Positions 41,597 to 49,280 of a stretch of 64,000 bases of DNA are shown here, in pieces (within the stretch, counting starts at the first letter, position 1; every line of letters begins with the position of its first letter). The notes under the pieces were generated by a model, which was not told where the DNA came from, ran no database searches, and saw only the letters and a list, made by a program, of their open reading frames with translations. Source of the DNA: Candidatus Saccharimonadota bacterium (GTDB lineage Bacteria > Patescibacteriota > Saccharimonadia > Saccharimonadales > Saccharimonadaceae); the NCBI GenBank assembly GCA_017433245.1, contig JAFRHO010000014.1, positions 1-64,000 of the forward strand, in the 5' to 3' direction. Made by a program: the position numbers and the translations under genes.

Positions 41597-42973
41597 ATGA
41601 AAGATATAGTTTTTGATTTAATCAACGAAGAAAAAGCTCGCCAAACTGATGGTTTGGAACTTATTCCTAGCGAAAATTACGTATCCAAAGATGTTCTTGA
41701 AGCCATGGGCTCAGTTCTCACCAATAAGTATTCAGAAGGCTACCCTAATTTCGAAGGACTCACCAGCTGGTCTGAGGCTAAAATTGCCAAGGAAATCCTG
41801 CCCAATTACCGCTACTACGGTGGCCAACCCAATGTCGATCGTATCGAACGCCTTGCCATTGCCCGCGCCTGCAAATTATTTAACGCCGATCACGCTAATG
41901 TTCAACCCCATTCTGGCGCTAACGCCAATGAGGCAGTTTACTTCGCTTGGTGCGAACCTGGTGACAATATCCTCGCCATGAACCTCGGTCACGGTGGTCA
42001 CCTTACTCACGGTTCCCCTGTCACCCGTAGCGCTAAAATCTACAATTTTATCCCTTATGGCACCACAAAGGAAGGTGATCTCGACTATGACGAGATCGAA
42101 AAACTTGCCCTCGAGAATGACGTGAAACTCATCCTGATTGGCTACTCTGCCTTCATGAAAATACCCGATTTCGAACGCGTAGTCAAAATCCGCGAGAAAG
42201 CCGAGAAAAAATGGAAACACGAGATCTTGTTAATGGCCGACATGGCCCATGTTGCTGGCCTCATCGCCGCTAAAGTCCACCCCAATCCTTTGGATTATGG
42301 TTTCAATGTTATGACCACTACCACCCACAAGACTCTCCGTGGCCCACGTGGCGGCCTTATCCTAACCAAAGGCACCGTCGGTTCGCCATTGAAGAAGGTT
42401 AAAGAGAAGACACTCGAAAACATCCCAACTCTCGTCGACAAGGCCGTTTTCCCTGGCACTCAGGGTGGACCACTTGAACACATTATCGCCGCCAAGGCTG
42501 TCTCATTCGGCGAAGCTTTAAAGCCAGCCTTTAAGACATACGCCAAACAAATCGTTACAAACGCCAAAGCCCTCGCCTCTAGATTAATTGAAAACGGCTT
42601 CTTGTTACAAGGTGGCGGAACCGACAATCACCTAATCCTTATCAATGTTAAAACAAGTTACAATATCACTGGAAAATTCTACGAGAAGGCCCTTGATCTT
42701 GTCGGCCTCACCCTTAATGCTAACGCCCTCCCAGGCGATACCGGTGGTGCCTTCAACCCCAACGGCGTCCGTCTCGGCACTCCAGCCATTACTACGCGTG
42801 GCATGAAAAAACCTGAGATGGGAAAAATCGCCGACTGGATGAAACAAGTCGCCCTTCTCTGCCAAAAAGCCGAAACCATCGAAGTGCTAGAAAAAGACTA
42901 CTCCGAAGAGCTTGCCGTCATCCGCGATGAAGTTAAAAACCTCTCTCATGACTTCCCCGTCCCTAGCATCTAA
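41597..42973 (+). CDS. glyA: Serine hydroxymethyltransferase
   Basis: The 458-residue PLP enzyme has LELIPSENYVSKDVLEAMGS, NKYSEGYPN, GGQPNVDRIE, NVQPHSGANANEAVYFA, and the PLP lysine in MTTTTHKTLRGPRGG (~240). It interconverts serine and glycine while supplying methylene-THF to ThyA. AAAGGAG precedes the ATG. With thyA and folA it forms a complete dTMP-synthesis cycle in one transcript. Confidence 0.97.
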   Translation: MKDIVFDLINEEKARQTDGLELIPSENYVSKDVLEAMGSVLTNKYSEGYPNFEGLTSWSEAKIAKEILPNYRYYGGQPNVDRIERLAIARACKLFNADHANVQPHSGANANEAVYFAWCEPGDNILAMNLGHGGHLTHGSPVTRSAKIYNFIPYGTTKEGDLDYDEIEKLALENDVKLILIGYSAFMKIPDFERVVKIREKAEKKWKHEILLMADMAHVAGLIAAKVHPNPLDYGFNVMTTTTHKTLRGPRGGLILTKGTVGSPLKKVKEKTLENIPTLVDKAVFPGTQGGPLEHIIAAKAVSFGEALKPAFKTYAKQIVTNAKALASRLIENGFLLQGGGTDNHLILINVKTSYNITGKFYEKALDLVGLTLNANALPGDTGGAFNPNGVRLGTPAITTRGMKKPEMGKIADWMKQVALLCQKAETIEVLEKDYSEELAVIRDEVKNLSHDFPVPSI

Positions 42974-42976
42974 TCA

Positions 42977-43004
42977 CAAAAAGAGCCTTTTGCGGGCTCT
43001 TTTT
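42977..43004 (+). terminator. Intrinsic terminator of the thyA-folA-glyA operon
   Basis: AAAAAGAGCC-ttttgc-GGGCTCTTTTT with a T7 run. Confidence 0.9.
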
Positions 43005-43130
43005 TTAAGCTAACGATCAATCACGACTAGATTAAGTAAGTCTTAATAAGCCAGATCTTAATAGCGCATAAAAGAGACCCTCAAAAAAAATTGCGTAATT
43101 GCACTATCTAATTTCGATAGAGAGATACAA

Positions 43131-43154
43131 AAAACGCCCATTACTGGGCGTCAC
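43131..43154 (-). terminator. Intrinsic terminator overlapping the end of the 43141 gene
   Basis: On the minus strand ACGCCCA-gta-aTGGGCGT is followed by TTTTTTG. The loop contains the TAA stop of the gene, so the hairpin forms over the last codons. The ~125 nt between this and the glyA terminator hold only small hairpins (e.g. CTATC...GATAG) and no gene. Confidence 0.8.
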
Positions 43155-43698
43155 GACGAAACAGTCGTACTAAGAAGCCAGACTTCTTCTGGGTAGCGCC
43201 GGCAGTACTCGAAGTACTAAGAACAGTAGTCTCGCCTCGATACTCGTCCGGGAAGGCAAATTTAACTTCGCCTTCACGAAATCCGATGAGATATCCTAGT
43301 GAAGCAATTTTATGCCAGAACTTGTTTAACTTATCGTTTTCCTCTTCAAAATGTGTTTCTCTATAAGTCACATCTTTAGCATTAAACCGATCAATATTAG
43401 CAGAGTATTCTACCTTATAGCTTTCATAGAGAGTCTTCAGCTCATCGAGCGGCATCTTAGCGTACTCATCATAATCAATAATCCATTCCTGGTCCATAAG
43501 CCATTCAACGTTCTTAGGTTCTTTGTAGACGCAATCGAATCGGAAACCATCAGCAGCCCCATTCATACAAAAAAATTTATCACCTCCGTCACCAAACGTT
43601 TCTTGCATAATACTCGCCGGAAAACTCTTAAGCTCATGCAGAATACTGGCAACCTCGTACTTCTGCAAATAGACTTTACCACCAATTTTGAGTTTCAT
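43141..43698 (-). CDS. Orphan protein of unknown function (185 aa)
   Basis: I chose the ATG at 43698 because AGGAGGGG lies 7 nt upstream; the longer frame would start without a ribosome site. The product (MKLKIGGKVYLQKYEVAS) is soluble, acidic and mixed alpha/beta, with DEEYAK-like helices (DYDEYAKMPLDELKTLYESY) and a Ser/Thr-rich tail ending in a basic FLVRLFRRDAQ. I do not recognise the family. The 5' flank contains copy 1 of the 150-bp repeat that also precedes the 44100 gene. Confidence 0.6.
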   Translation of the reverse strand: MKLKIGGKVYLQKYEVASILHELKSFPASIMQETFGDGGDKFFCMNGAADGFRFDCVYKEPKNVEWLMDQEWIIDYDEYAKMPLDELKTLYESYKVEYSANIDRFNAKDVTYRETHFEEENDKLNKFWHKIASLGYLIGFREGEVKFAFPDEYRGETTVLSTSSTAGATQKKSGFLVRLFRRDAQ

Positions 43699-43825
43699 AC
43701 CCAACCCCTCCTTTAGCATAGCAACAACTAACAAAAAAGAACATAGTTTACCTACCATATTATCATATCATATCTTTAATAAAAAAACAATGGCAAGGCA
43801 TTATTGCGTTTACGTGCATTAACAG

Positions 43826-43974
43826 ACGAATTATAGAGGTAAATTATAGTTTTGAATATATTTTTGATCAAAAATTACATAAAAATAGCCCTCTATGCTA
43901 ACGAGGGATCCATTCAATAGATCTTCACGGATTGCGAAATAGTTGAAAGCCACTTTATAACCTGATTGGTGGGG
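43826..43974 (-). repeat. 150-bp repeat, copy 1 (upstream of the 43141 gene)
   Basis: Starts with ACGAATTATAGAGGTAAATT and ends with TTATAACCTGATTGGTGGGG. It is about 75% identical to 44858-45004, with best conservation in the AAAAATA-CCCTC...GAGGG hairpin, the GGAATAGTTGAAA-like block and the final CCTGATTGGTGG. The hairpin plus T-run (CTATTTTTATG) reads as a weak terminator on the minus strand. The rest of the 43699-44099 gap holds a weak promoter (TTGCCA, 18 nt, TATGAT near 43750-43780) and the terminator of the next gene. Confidence 0.75.
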
Positions 43975-44058
43975 CTTAATTAATCAGGTTTTAACAACCT
44001 ATATGGAGAATTTATGGACAGTTAGGGTATTTTGACATGGAATTATTTAGTCAACGAA

Positions 44059-44088
44059 AATACGTAGGACGAATGAGCCCTACGTATT
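44059..44088 (-). terminator. Intrinsic terminator of the sigma-like gene
   Basis: On the minus strand AATACGTAGG-gctcattcgt-CCTACGTATT followed by TTCG; a perfect 10-bp stem 12 nt after the stop of the 44100 gene. Confidence 0.75.
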
Positions 44089-44099
44089 CAAGCAAGGTT

Positions 44100-44753
44100 C
44101 TAGGATAATTTTGTAAGCTTTTTGAACTCGTCGACCACGCCATACAATTTGCTAATGGCGTTTTTCTCGTGATAAGCGGGGCCACCTTTTGACTCCCAGC
44201 CAAAATGTTGCGCAATTTCTTGCCACTCACGGCATCTTCCGTCATTAAGACCAAATCTCATGCAGATGACTTCGTACTCGGTGCTCGTGAGAGTTTTACT
44301 AAGTAACTCCTTTACTCTAGCAACAATATCATCGTCGTACCCCTGCCAGCTTTCATACTTGTCGTTATCCAAGCGTCTGATCAAGCGGTTGACGTAATCA
44401 TTGCTATCATAGTAATAGGACAAGCCTCTACTAGATTTTTCTGCCACCATCTGTCTGAGTGCAACGATGTTAGCTGACAATATAAAACGTTCTGAGCTGT
44501 AAAAATCATCTCGAATCATATCAAGTCGTCTCAATTCTGACTTCATTTCCTTGCCGAGTCGCTTTAAGCTCTCTCGAGCGTTCGCTCTGCGTTTGAAATC
44601 AAATTTTCGACCGTATTCGATAGATCTCCTTGCATCATGGAATGGCGGAAAGTCATCGTGCCTAACTAGCATAACAACTTCGTCGATAGGGAGCTTATCG
44701 AGTAGCTCTTTGGACTTTTCACTTAGATTCAAATCAAGATTCATAATAGCCAT
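44100..44753 (-). CDS. Sigma-70 region 4-like HTH protein
   Basis: The 217-residue protein has a charged helical N-terminal half (FDFKRRANARESLKRLGKEM). The C-terminal domain resembles sigma region 4: LTSTEYEVICMRFGLNDG (~155-172; compare LPxREREVLxxRFGLxDG), then REWQEIAQHFGWESKGGPAY as the helix-turn-helix. No region 2 is evident, so it is more likely a transcription regulator or a sigma-like orphan than a full sigma factor. AGGAGGA lies 7 nt before the ATG. It is driven by a consensus promoter (44810-44838) and sits between the two copies of the 150-bp repeat. Confidence 0.65.
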   Translation of the reverse strand: MAIMNLDLNLSEKSKELLDKLPIDEVVMLVRHDDFPPFHDARRSIEYGRKFDFKRRANARESLKRLGKEMKSELRRLDMIRDDFYSSERFILSANIVALRQMVAEKSSRGLSYYYDSNDYVNRLIRRLDNDKYESWQGYDDDIVARVKELLSKTLTSTEYEVICMRFGLNDGRCREWQEIAQHFGWESKGGPAYHEKNAISKLYGVVDEFKKLTKLS

Positions 44754-44809
44754 GTTTTTATCCTCCTATAAATATACTCTATGCACCTAAAAGGCCAGTC
44801 GCTACCTTA

Positions 44810-44838
44810 ATTATAGCACATATGCTTATATTTGTCAA
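44810..44838 (-). promoter_or_regulatory. Consensus promoter of the sigma-like gene
   Basis: TTGACA (44833-44838), 17 nt ending TGTGC, TATAAT (44810-44815); a perfect sigma-70 promoter with a ~55-nt leader. Confidence 0.88.
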
Positions 44839-44857
44839 TATATTAGGGATTTAACCA

Positions 44858-45004
44858 ACGAAATTACAGGGGTAAATTACGAATTTTGACATGTTTCTGT
44901 AGCAAAAATGGCATAAAAATACCCCTCTATTTTAACGAGGGATTTAACAGACATTTACAGATTACGGAATAGTTGAAAATCATTTTATAACCTGATTGGT
45001 GGAG
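44858..45004 (-). repeat. 150-bp repeat, copy 2 (between tRNA-Ala(CGC) and the sigma-like gene)
   Basis: Begins ACGAAATTACAGGGGTAAAT and ends CCTGATTGGTGGAG. The last 8 nt are the 3' end of tRNA-Ala. In both copies a CCCTC...GAGGG hairpin with T-run follows the tRNA end and may terminate the tRNA transcript. In copy 2 AGGGGTA also pairs with TACCCCT; in copy 1 ATAGAGG pairs with CCTCTAT. Confidence 0.75.
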
Positions 45005-45072
45005 TAGATCGGACTCGAACCGACCACCTCAGCAATGCGAATGCTGCGCTCTACCAGATGAGCTACTACCCC
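44997..45072 (-). tRNA. tRNA-Ala (anticodon CGC)
   Basis: GGGGTAG pairs with CTACTCC, discriminator A, CCA encoded. The anticodon stem CAGCA/TGCTG closes loop TTCGCAT with anticodon CGC. It is the second tRNA-Ala in the window. Confidence 0.93.
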
Positions 45073-45080
45073 ATAAAAAT

Positions 45081-45109
45081 ATTATATCAGAAAGCATAAA
45101 AAATAGCAA
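45081..45109 (-). promoter_or_regulatory. Promoter of tRNA-Ala(CGC)
   Basis: On the minus strand TTGCTA, 17 nt, TATAAT (45081-45086), 8 nt before the tRNA. Confidence 0.7.
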
Positions 45110-45176
45110 CTAAAAATAGTTTTCGAGACATTTTGGAATCGCTCGATAAAAATTGAACGGAAAACAAGGGGAAAAA

Positions 45177-45340
45177 CAACTTAAAGCAATTTCTTCGCAA
45201 CTTTTTGAGGCTACCCAGGTAAAAAAAACACAACAGTTACGGACGAGTATCTGATACTGCAATATCAGGACGAGTCCGACTGACCTGTTGTATTTTTTAC
45301 CATGGCGTAAGCTCAAGGTTGCGAAAAATGCTTTAAGTTG
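45177..45340 (-). ncRNA. Long nearly perfect hairpin RNA at the 3' end of the ribosomal operon
   Basis: Starting 8 nt after the rpsI stop, the 164-nt segment folds end to end on the minus strand: CAACTTAAAGCA/TGCTTTAAGTTG, TTCGCAAC/GTTGCGAA, TTGAG/CTCAA, GGTAAAAAA/TTTTTTACC, ACAACAG/CTGTTGT, CGGAC/GTCCG and CTGATA/TATCAG with loop TTGCAG. A T-run (GTTGTTTTTCC) follows the outer stem only on the minus strand. It may be a 3'-UTR-derived RNA, an RNase III substrate that protects or processes the operon mRNA, or an elaborate terminator. It matches no known RNA family that I can recall. Confidence 0.6.
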
Positions 45341-45348
45341 CTTGAATA

Positions 45349-45750
45349 TTAACGCTTACTGAACTGTTCTTTCTTACGAGCCGAACGCAAACCATACTTC
45401 TTGCGCTCTTTCTCGCGTGGGTCGCGCTTAATCATGCCAGCCTTTTTGAGAACTGGCTTCAAATCCGCAGCTTCAACCACCAAAGCTTTCGAAATTGCAA
45501 GTTTAATCGCATCCACTTGACCAGCAAGACCGCCACCTTTTACAATCACTGAAACATCGAATTCTTTCTGCTTCTCAGCGAGTGCTAGCGGATCAGTAAT
45601 CTCTGCTAGATAAGTTTTATTGCCAGAAAGATACTCTAGCGCTGGCTTATCATTGATAGTAATCTCACCTTTACCCTTATAGAGACGTACTGTAGCAGTA
45701 GCTGATTTCCGCCTGCCGAGACCGTAGGTGTATTTTTTCGTTGCTACCAT
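45349..45750 (-). CDS. rpsI: 30S ribosomal protein S9
   Basis: The 133-residue protein has YGLGRRKSATATVRLYKGKGE, ITDPLALAEKQKEFDVSVIV, GGGLAGQVDAIKLAISKAL and the conserved C-terminal tail KKYGLRSARKKEQFSKR, which reaches the P site. Last gene of the operon. Its ATG overlaps the rplM stop by 1 nt. Confidence 0.97.
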   Translation of the reverse strand: MVATKKYTYGLGRRKSATATVRLYKGKGEITINDKPALEYLSGNKTYLAEITDPLALAEKQKEFDVSVIVKGGGLAGQVDAIKLAISKALVVEAADLKPVLKKAGMIKRDPREKERKKYGLRSARKKEQFSKR

Positions 45751-46187
45751 TATTTAATCTCCTTCAAAATAGCCTTGGGAGTCTGTGCTTCGTGATCGTG
45801 TTCATTAGATTCGAATACACGTAGCCGTTTCATCCTATCAGCCATCAGTTTATTCTTCGGAAGCATACCTTTTACAGCCTCGCGAATCGCCCGAGATGGG
45901 TCCTTCTCGATTACTTCCTCGAGTTTCAACTCTTTTATACCACCTGGGTAACCACTATGGCGATAATACTTTTTCTGTATCATCTTCTCACCAGTTACCA
46001 CTAAATTCTTCGCATTTGTTACTACTACATAGTCACCATTATCGATATGTGGAGTATAAGTCACCTTGGACTTGCCCATCAACTTATCGGCAATTACTAC
46101 TGCCAATTTACCAAGAGGCAAACTCGATGCGTCAATTACCCACCATTCACGCTTAATTTCACTTGCTTTTTGAGAATAAGTTTTCAT
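45750..46187 (-). CDS. rplM: 50S ribosomal protein L13
   Basis: The 145-residue protein begins MKTYSQKASEIKREWWVIDA and has LPLGKLAVVIADKLMGKSK, YTPHIDNGDYVVVTNA, KKYYRHSGYPGGIK and GMLPKNKLMADRMKRLRVF, all typical of L13. An early assembly protein of the 50S subunit. It shares a base with both neighbours (stop/start overlaps). Confidence 0.97.
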   Translation of the reverse strand: MKTYSQKASEIKREWWVIDASSLPLGKLAVVIADKLMGKSKVTYTPHIDNGDYVVVTNAKNLVVTGEKMIQKKYYRHSGYPGGIKELKLEEVIEKDPSRAIREAVKGMLPKNKLMADRMKRLRVFESNEHDHEAQTPKAILKEIK

Positions 46188-46621
46188 TATTTATCCTCCT
46201 TTTTTGCTCGCTTATCTGATTTAGTAGCCTTAGCTGGCTTCTTTTCCTCGACCTGCTCAAAATCGATATCATCTACAAAACTAATCGTTCCCATTTCGGC
46301 ATTATCGCCACGACGATACCCAGCATGTTCAATTTTAAGATAACCAGAATCACGCTTAATCTGAGGTGCAATCACATCCACAAGAAGTGCAGCTACTTCT
46401 ATATCATTCAGTCTAGCGATAATCAAACGACGATTCGCAAGACCACCTTTCTTAGCAAGTGTAATCAACTTCTCAGTCGAACGACGAATTTCTTTCGCTC
46501 GAGCAAGAGTTGTCGTAATACTTGTATTTTTGATCAAAGAGCACATTAGCCCACGGGTCAGCGCCAATCTCTGATCGGTTTTACGGCCGAACTTACGACC
46601 AAAAGTCCCATGTCTATGCAT
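46187..46621 (-). CDS. rplQ: 50S ribosomal protein L17
   Basis: The 144-residue protein starts MHRHGTFGRKFGRKTDQRLA, with LMCSLIKNTSITTTLARAKE and RRGDNAEMGTISFVD. The C-terminal Lys/Glu/Ala-rich extension (EEKKPAKATKSDKRAKKEDK) is longer than in E. coli L17 after the core. Located 1 nt after rpoA as in many bacterial alpha operons. Confidence 0.96.
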   Translation of the reverse strand: MHRHGTFGRKFGRKTDQRLALTRGLMCSLIKNTSITTTLARAKEIRRSTEKLITLAKKGGLANRRLIIARLNDIEVAALLVDVIAPQIKRDSGYLKIEHAGYRRGDNAEMGTISFVDDIDFEQVEEKKPAKATKSDKRAKKEDK

Positions 46622-46622
46622 T

Positions 46623-47573
46623 TTAAATATTAAACTCCGTTAATTTTTCCTTCACTTCGTCTAACGCCTTTTGACCAAAACCCTTCAAATCCTTAAGATC
46701 AGTTTCTGAAAGAGTTACGAGATCACGGATTGTCCGGATATCGTTATTAATCAAAGCATTAGCCGTCCGAGCAGATAAATCTAACTCTTCAATTGGTAGC
46801 ATCAGACCACTATCATCATCGCCAGCACCAGCACCTGGGGCCGGGGCAGACTCGATTTTAGTACTACCAGCTAGTGCAGTGTATTGATTGACCAAGATTG
46901 CCGCAGCCTCTTCAAAAGCTTCCTTTGGTGAAATCGTACCATCGGTTTCGACCATCAAAGTCAACTGTTGCAAATTCGTATCTTGACCAACGCGCGTATT
47001 CTCTACTTTATAGCGAACTCTAAGAACCGGGGTGAACACTGCATCCACCGCAATCATATCTGAATGCACCCTAGAGCTGCTAGCCTGTTCAATGGTCATA
47101 TAACCACGGCCACTCTCAACTACCAAATGCATTTTCAAAGTATATTTTGGATCATCAATATGACAAATTGTCTGATTCGGATTAGAGACTTCGACTTCTG
47201 CCGGCAACTTAATATCGCCAGCCACAACACGCTTATCACCATCTTTTTCAGATTGTTTGTCGCCTCTAATCTCAAGGTTTAGCTCAATCGGGTTATCAGT
47301 GTGCATCTTAAAACGAATGTTCTTTAAGTTCAGCATGATATCCACGACATCTTCACGAATTCCCTTAATCGCTGTAAATTCATGAGTAGTACCCTCGATC
47401 GAAAAGGCTGTAATAGCAGCGCCTTTCACGCTAGAGAGAAGCACCCGACGAAGCGAATTACCAAGCGTATTACCATAGCCATAGTAAAGTGGGCGAATCA
47501 CAAATTCAGCCTGAGTTTTACTCAGTTCTTTCACTTCAGCTAATTTTGCTTCGTGTATATTTTTTGTAGCCAT
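46623..47573 (-). CDS. rpoA: RNA polymerase alpha subunit
   Basis: The 316-residue subunit has the alpha-NTD (YGNTLGNSLRRVLLSSVKGAA near 33, FTAIKGIREDVVDIMLNLK near 67) and a complete alpha-CTD (IEELDLSARTANALINNDIR near 256, TLSETDLKDLKGFGQKALDE). The inter-domain linker contains an Ala/Pro/Gly-rich stretch (APAPGAGAGDDDSG). It nucleates RNA polymerase assembly, and the CTD can contact UP elements and activators. Confidence 0.97.
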   Translation of the reverse strand: MATKNIHEAKLAEVKELSKTQAEFVIRPLYYGYGNTLGNSLRRVLLSSVKGAAITAFSIEGTTHEFTAIKGIREDVVDIMLNLKNIRFKMHTDNPIELNLEIRGDKQSEKDGDKRVVAGDIKLPAEVEVSNPNQTICHIDDPKYTLKMHLVVESGRGYMTIEQASSSRVHSDMIAVDAVFTPVLRVRYKVENTRVGQDTNLQQLTLMVETDGTISPKEAFEEAAAILVNQYTALAGSTKIESAPAPGAGAGDDDSGLMLPIEELDLSARTANALINNDIRTIRDLVTLSETDLKDLKGFGQKALDEVKEKLTEFNI

Positions 47574-47582
47574 TTATTCCTC

Positions 47583-48200
47583 CTAACGTGAGTAATACTC
47601 AACGATTAATTGTTCATTAATACCAGCCTCAGCTTCTTCACGCTTCGGCAAAGCGGTAATTTCGATTTTCATTTTCTTCGCGTCGACCTTCATCCATGAA
47701 AGCGGCACAGCGTTAGCCGCCCCGATGATATTCGGAAGATTCTTGAAATACTCGGTTTTAGCCGATTTTGGACGTACTTCTAGAACATCACCCGGGTTCA
47801 AACGAATCGATGGAATATCAATTCGTCGACCATTCAATAGAAAATGTCCATGCGAGACCAGCTGTCTTGCTTGCCTACGAGTTAAAGCAAATCCTGCGCG
47901 GTAAATCGCATTATCTGCCCGTCGTTCTAGGAACTCTAGAAGTTTTTCACCAGTCAAACCCTCAGCCTTCACAGCCTCAGCCATCAACTTAGCAAACTGC
48001 TTCTCGAGGAGACCATACATACGACGTACTTTTTGTTTCTCACGTAACTGAGTCAAATATAGACTTCCGCCACGCACACGCATATCACCATGCTCACCTG
48101 GGATACCAGATTTCTTTGCCATCACCTTGTGGGCTTTTGGCGCTAGCGCTGTCGCCTCACGACGACTTTGCTTTACAATAGGAGCAGTATCTCTAGCCAT
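47583..48200 (-). CDS. rpsD: 30S ribosomal protein S4
   Basis: The 205-residue protein has the S4 N-terminal arm (GIPGEHGDMRVRGGSLYLTQ, LREKQKVRRMYGLLEKQF) and the S4 domain with RADNAIYRAGFALTRRQARQ and FLLNGRRIDIPSIRLNPGD. The N-terminal zinc-type Cys cluster is absent. Binds 16S rRNA early in 30S assembly. Confidence 0.97.
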   Translation of the reverse strand: MARDTAPIVKQSRREATALAPKAHKVMAKKSGIPGEHGDMRVRGGSLYLTQLREKQKVRRMYGLLEKQFAKLMAEAVKAEGLTGEKLLEFLERRADNAIYRAGFALTRRQARQLVSHGHFLLNGRRIDIPSIRLNPGDVLEVRPKSAKTEYFKNLPNIIGAANAVPLSWMKVDAKKMKIEITALPKREEAEAGINEQLIVEYYSR

Positions 48201-48631
48201 TACGGTTTCCTTTCTCCCTTTGGTCGCACGCCACCGTGTGCAATCGGGGTTACATCTACAATACTATCAATCTTAATTCCAACTGTAGAAATTGCTCTTA
48301 TCGCAGCATCACGACCCAAACCAATTCCGGAAACATATACGTCAACAGAATTAAGCGCATGATTCTTCTTCGCAACTTCGAGAGCCTTCTCAGCCGCTAC
48401 ACCCGCCGCGAAAGCGGTGCCTTTCTTCGAACCCCTAAAGCCACAGGCTCCGGCTGAAGATGCTGACAGAACTCCGCCCATCTTATCAGTCACGCTTACA
48501 ATAGTATTATTGAAAGTAGCCTGAATATGAACCTGACCGGCGTTCACAATCCTCTTAGCCTTTTTACCTTTAGCCTTAGGAGCTGCAGCCTCTGCTTCAA
48601 CAGTTGTCTTCTTTACTTCTTCTTCTGCCAT
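48200..48631 (-). CDS. rpsK: 30S ribosomal protein S11
   Basis: The 143-residue protein has GQVHIQATFNNTIVSVTDK, SSAGACGFRGSKKGTAFAAG, GRDAAIRAISTVGIKIDSI and the end HGGVRPKGERKP. The first ~25 residues form an acidic-then-basic extension (MAEEEVKKTTVEAEAAAPKA) beyond the usual start. Confidence 0.97.
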   Translation of the reverse strand: MAEEEVKKTTVEAEAAAPKAKGKKAKRIVNAGQVHIQATFNNTIVSVTDKMGGVLSASSAGACGFRGSKKGTAFAAGVAAEKALEVAKKNHALNSVDVYVSGIGLGRDAAIRAISTVGIKIDSIVDVTPIAHGGVRPKGERKP

Positions 48632-48640
48632 AATTACTCC

Positions 48641-49027
48641 TTAAGTCTTACTTGCTGCTTTAGGTTGTGCACCACCGACCGCGATCGCCTTACCCTTACG
48701 AGTACGTGCATTCGTACGAGTACGCTGGCCGTTGACTGGCAATTTCGCCTTGTGACGCATCCCCTTGTAGGAATTAATATCCTTTATACGTTTAATATTA
48801 TTGCTCACGATTCGACGTAAATCACCTTCAACGCGATACTTCGCAGAAATAATGTCGTTGATTTTTTGTTCGTCAGCCTCGGTGAGATCTTTCACCCGAG
48901 TGGTAGGCTCGATTTTAGCCTCCGCAAGGATTTTCTTTGATGTTGTGCGGCCAATCCCATACACATAAGTCAGCGCAATCCACACTTGCTTATCGGAAGG
49001 AATTACCACACTAGCTATTCTAGCCAT
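48641..49027 (-). CDS. rpsM: 30S ribosomal protein S13
   Basis: The 128-residue protein begins [20 protein letters not shown], with [19 protein letters not shown] and [30 protein letters not shown]. It lies at the 30S head and contacts the P-site tRNA. Confidence 0.97.
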   Translation of the reverse strand: MARIASVVIPSDKQVWIALTYVYGIGRTTSKKILAEAKIEPTTRVKDLTEADEQKINDIISAKYRVEGDLRRIVSNNIKRIKDINSYKGMRHKAKLPVNGQRTRTNARTRKGKAIAVGGAQPKAASKT

Positions 49028-49032
49028 ATATT

Positions 49033-49149
49033 TTAACCCTGCCTTTGCTTATTCTTAGGTTTTTTCTTGTTGATAACACGAAGCACGCCCTTCCGGCGCA
49101 CAATGATGTCATCTGGTGAAATTTTTTTAACACTTGCACGTACTTTCAT
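49033..49149 (-). CDS. rpmJ: 50S ribosomal protein L36 (cysteine-free form)
   Basis: A 38-codon reading frame, ATG at 49149: [20 protein letters not shown], then [18 protein letters not shown]. It is too short for most ORF cut-offs. The frame and the order infA-rpmJ-rpsM identify L36. The zinc-binding Cys and His residues of standard L36 (KICEKCK, VICENPKHKQ) are all replaced except the last basic block. Placed 6 nt before rpsM. Confidence 0.92.
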   Translation of the reverse strand: MKVRASVKKISPDDIIVRRKGVLRVINKKKPKNKQRQG

Positions 49150-49280
49150 TGTGTTAAAACCCTTTCCTTGTTATTGTTGTAATAACCAACACTATGGAGA
49201 GTCCCACCGCTAAATACTTTTGCAACTAGTATTTAACTCTATGCCTCCATTAAATGTTGTAAAAATTACAACAGTTAATA
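49150..49280 (-). promoter_or_regulatory. Structured leader between infA and rpmJ
   Basis: The 131-nt spacer is unusually long inside this tight operon. On the minus strand it can form TGTTGTAA/TTACAACA; ATGGAG...CTCCAT enclosing AAATAC/GTATTT; and GTTATT-acaac-AATAAC, followed by AAGGAAAGGG ahead of the rpmJ ATG. This suggests a ribosomal-protein autoregulatory leader or a processing site for the rpmJ-rpsM-rpsK-rpsD-rpoA mRNA. No known leader family is recognised. Confidence 0.45.

Noticed and set aside
43759-45000. Complete mobile element with integrase at tRNA-Ala(CGC)
   Set aside because: No integrase, transposase or relaxase is encoded; only the repeat pattern remains, so I report repeats rather than an element.
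45240-45285. Core resembling a hammerhead ribozyme or SRP tip in the long hairpin
   Set aside because: The required CTGATGA/GAAA core and the GGAAG/AGCA signatures are absent; the segment is simply a stacked hairpin.
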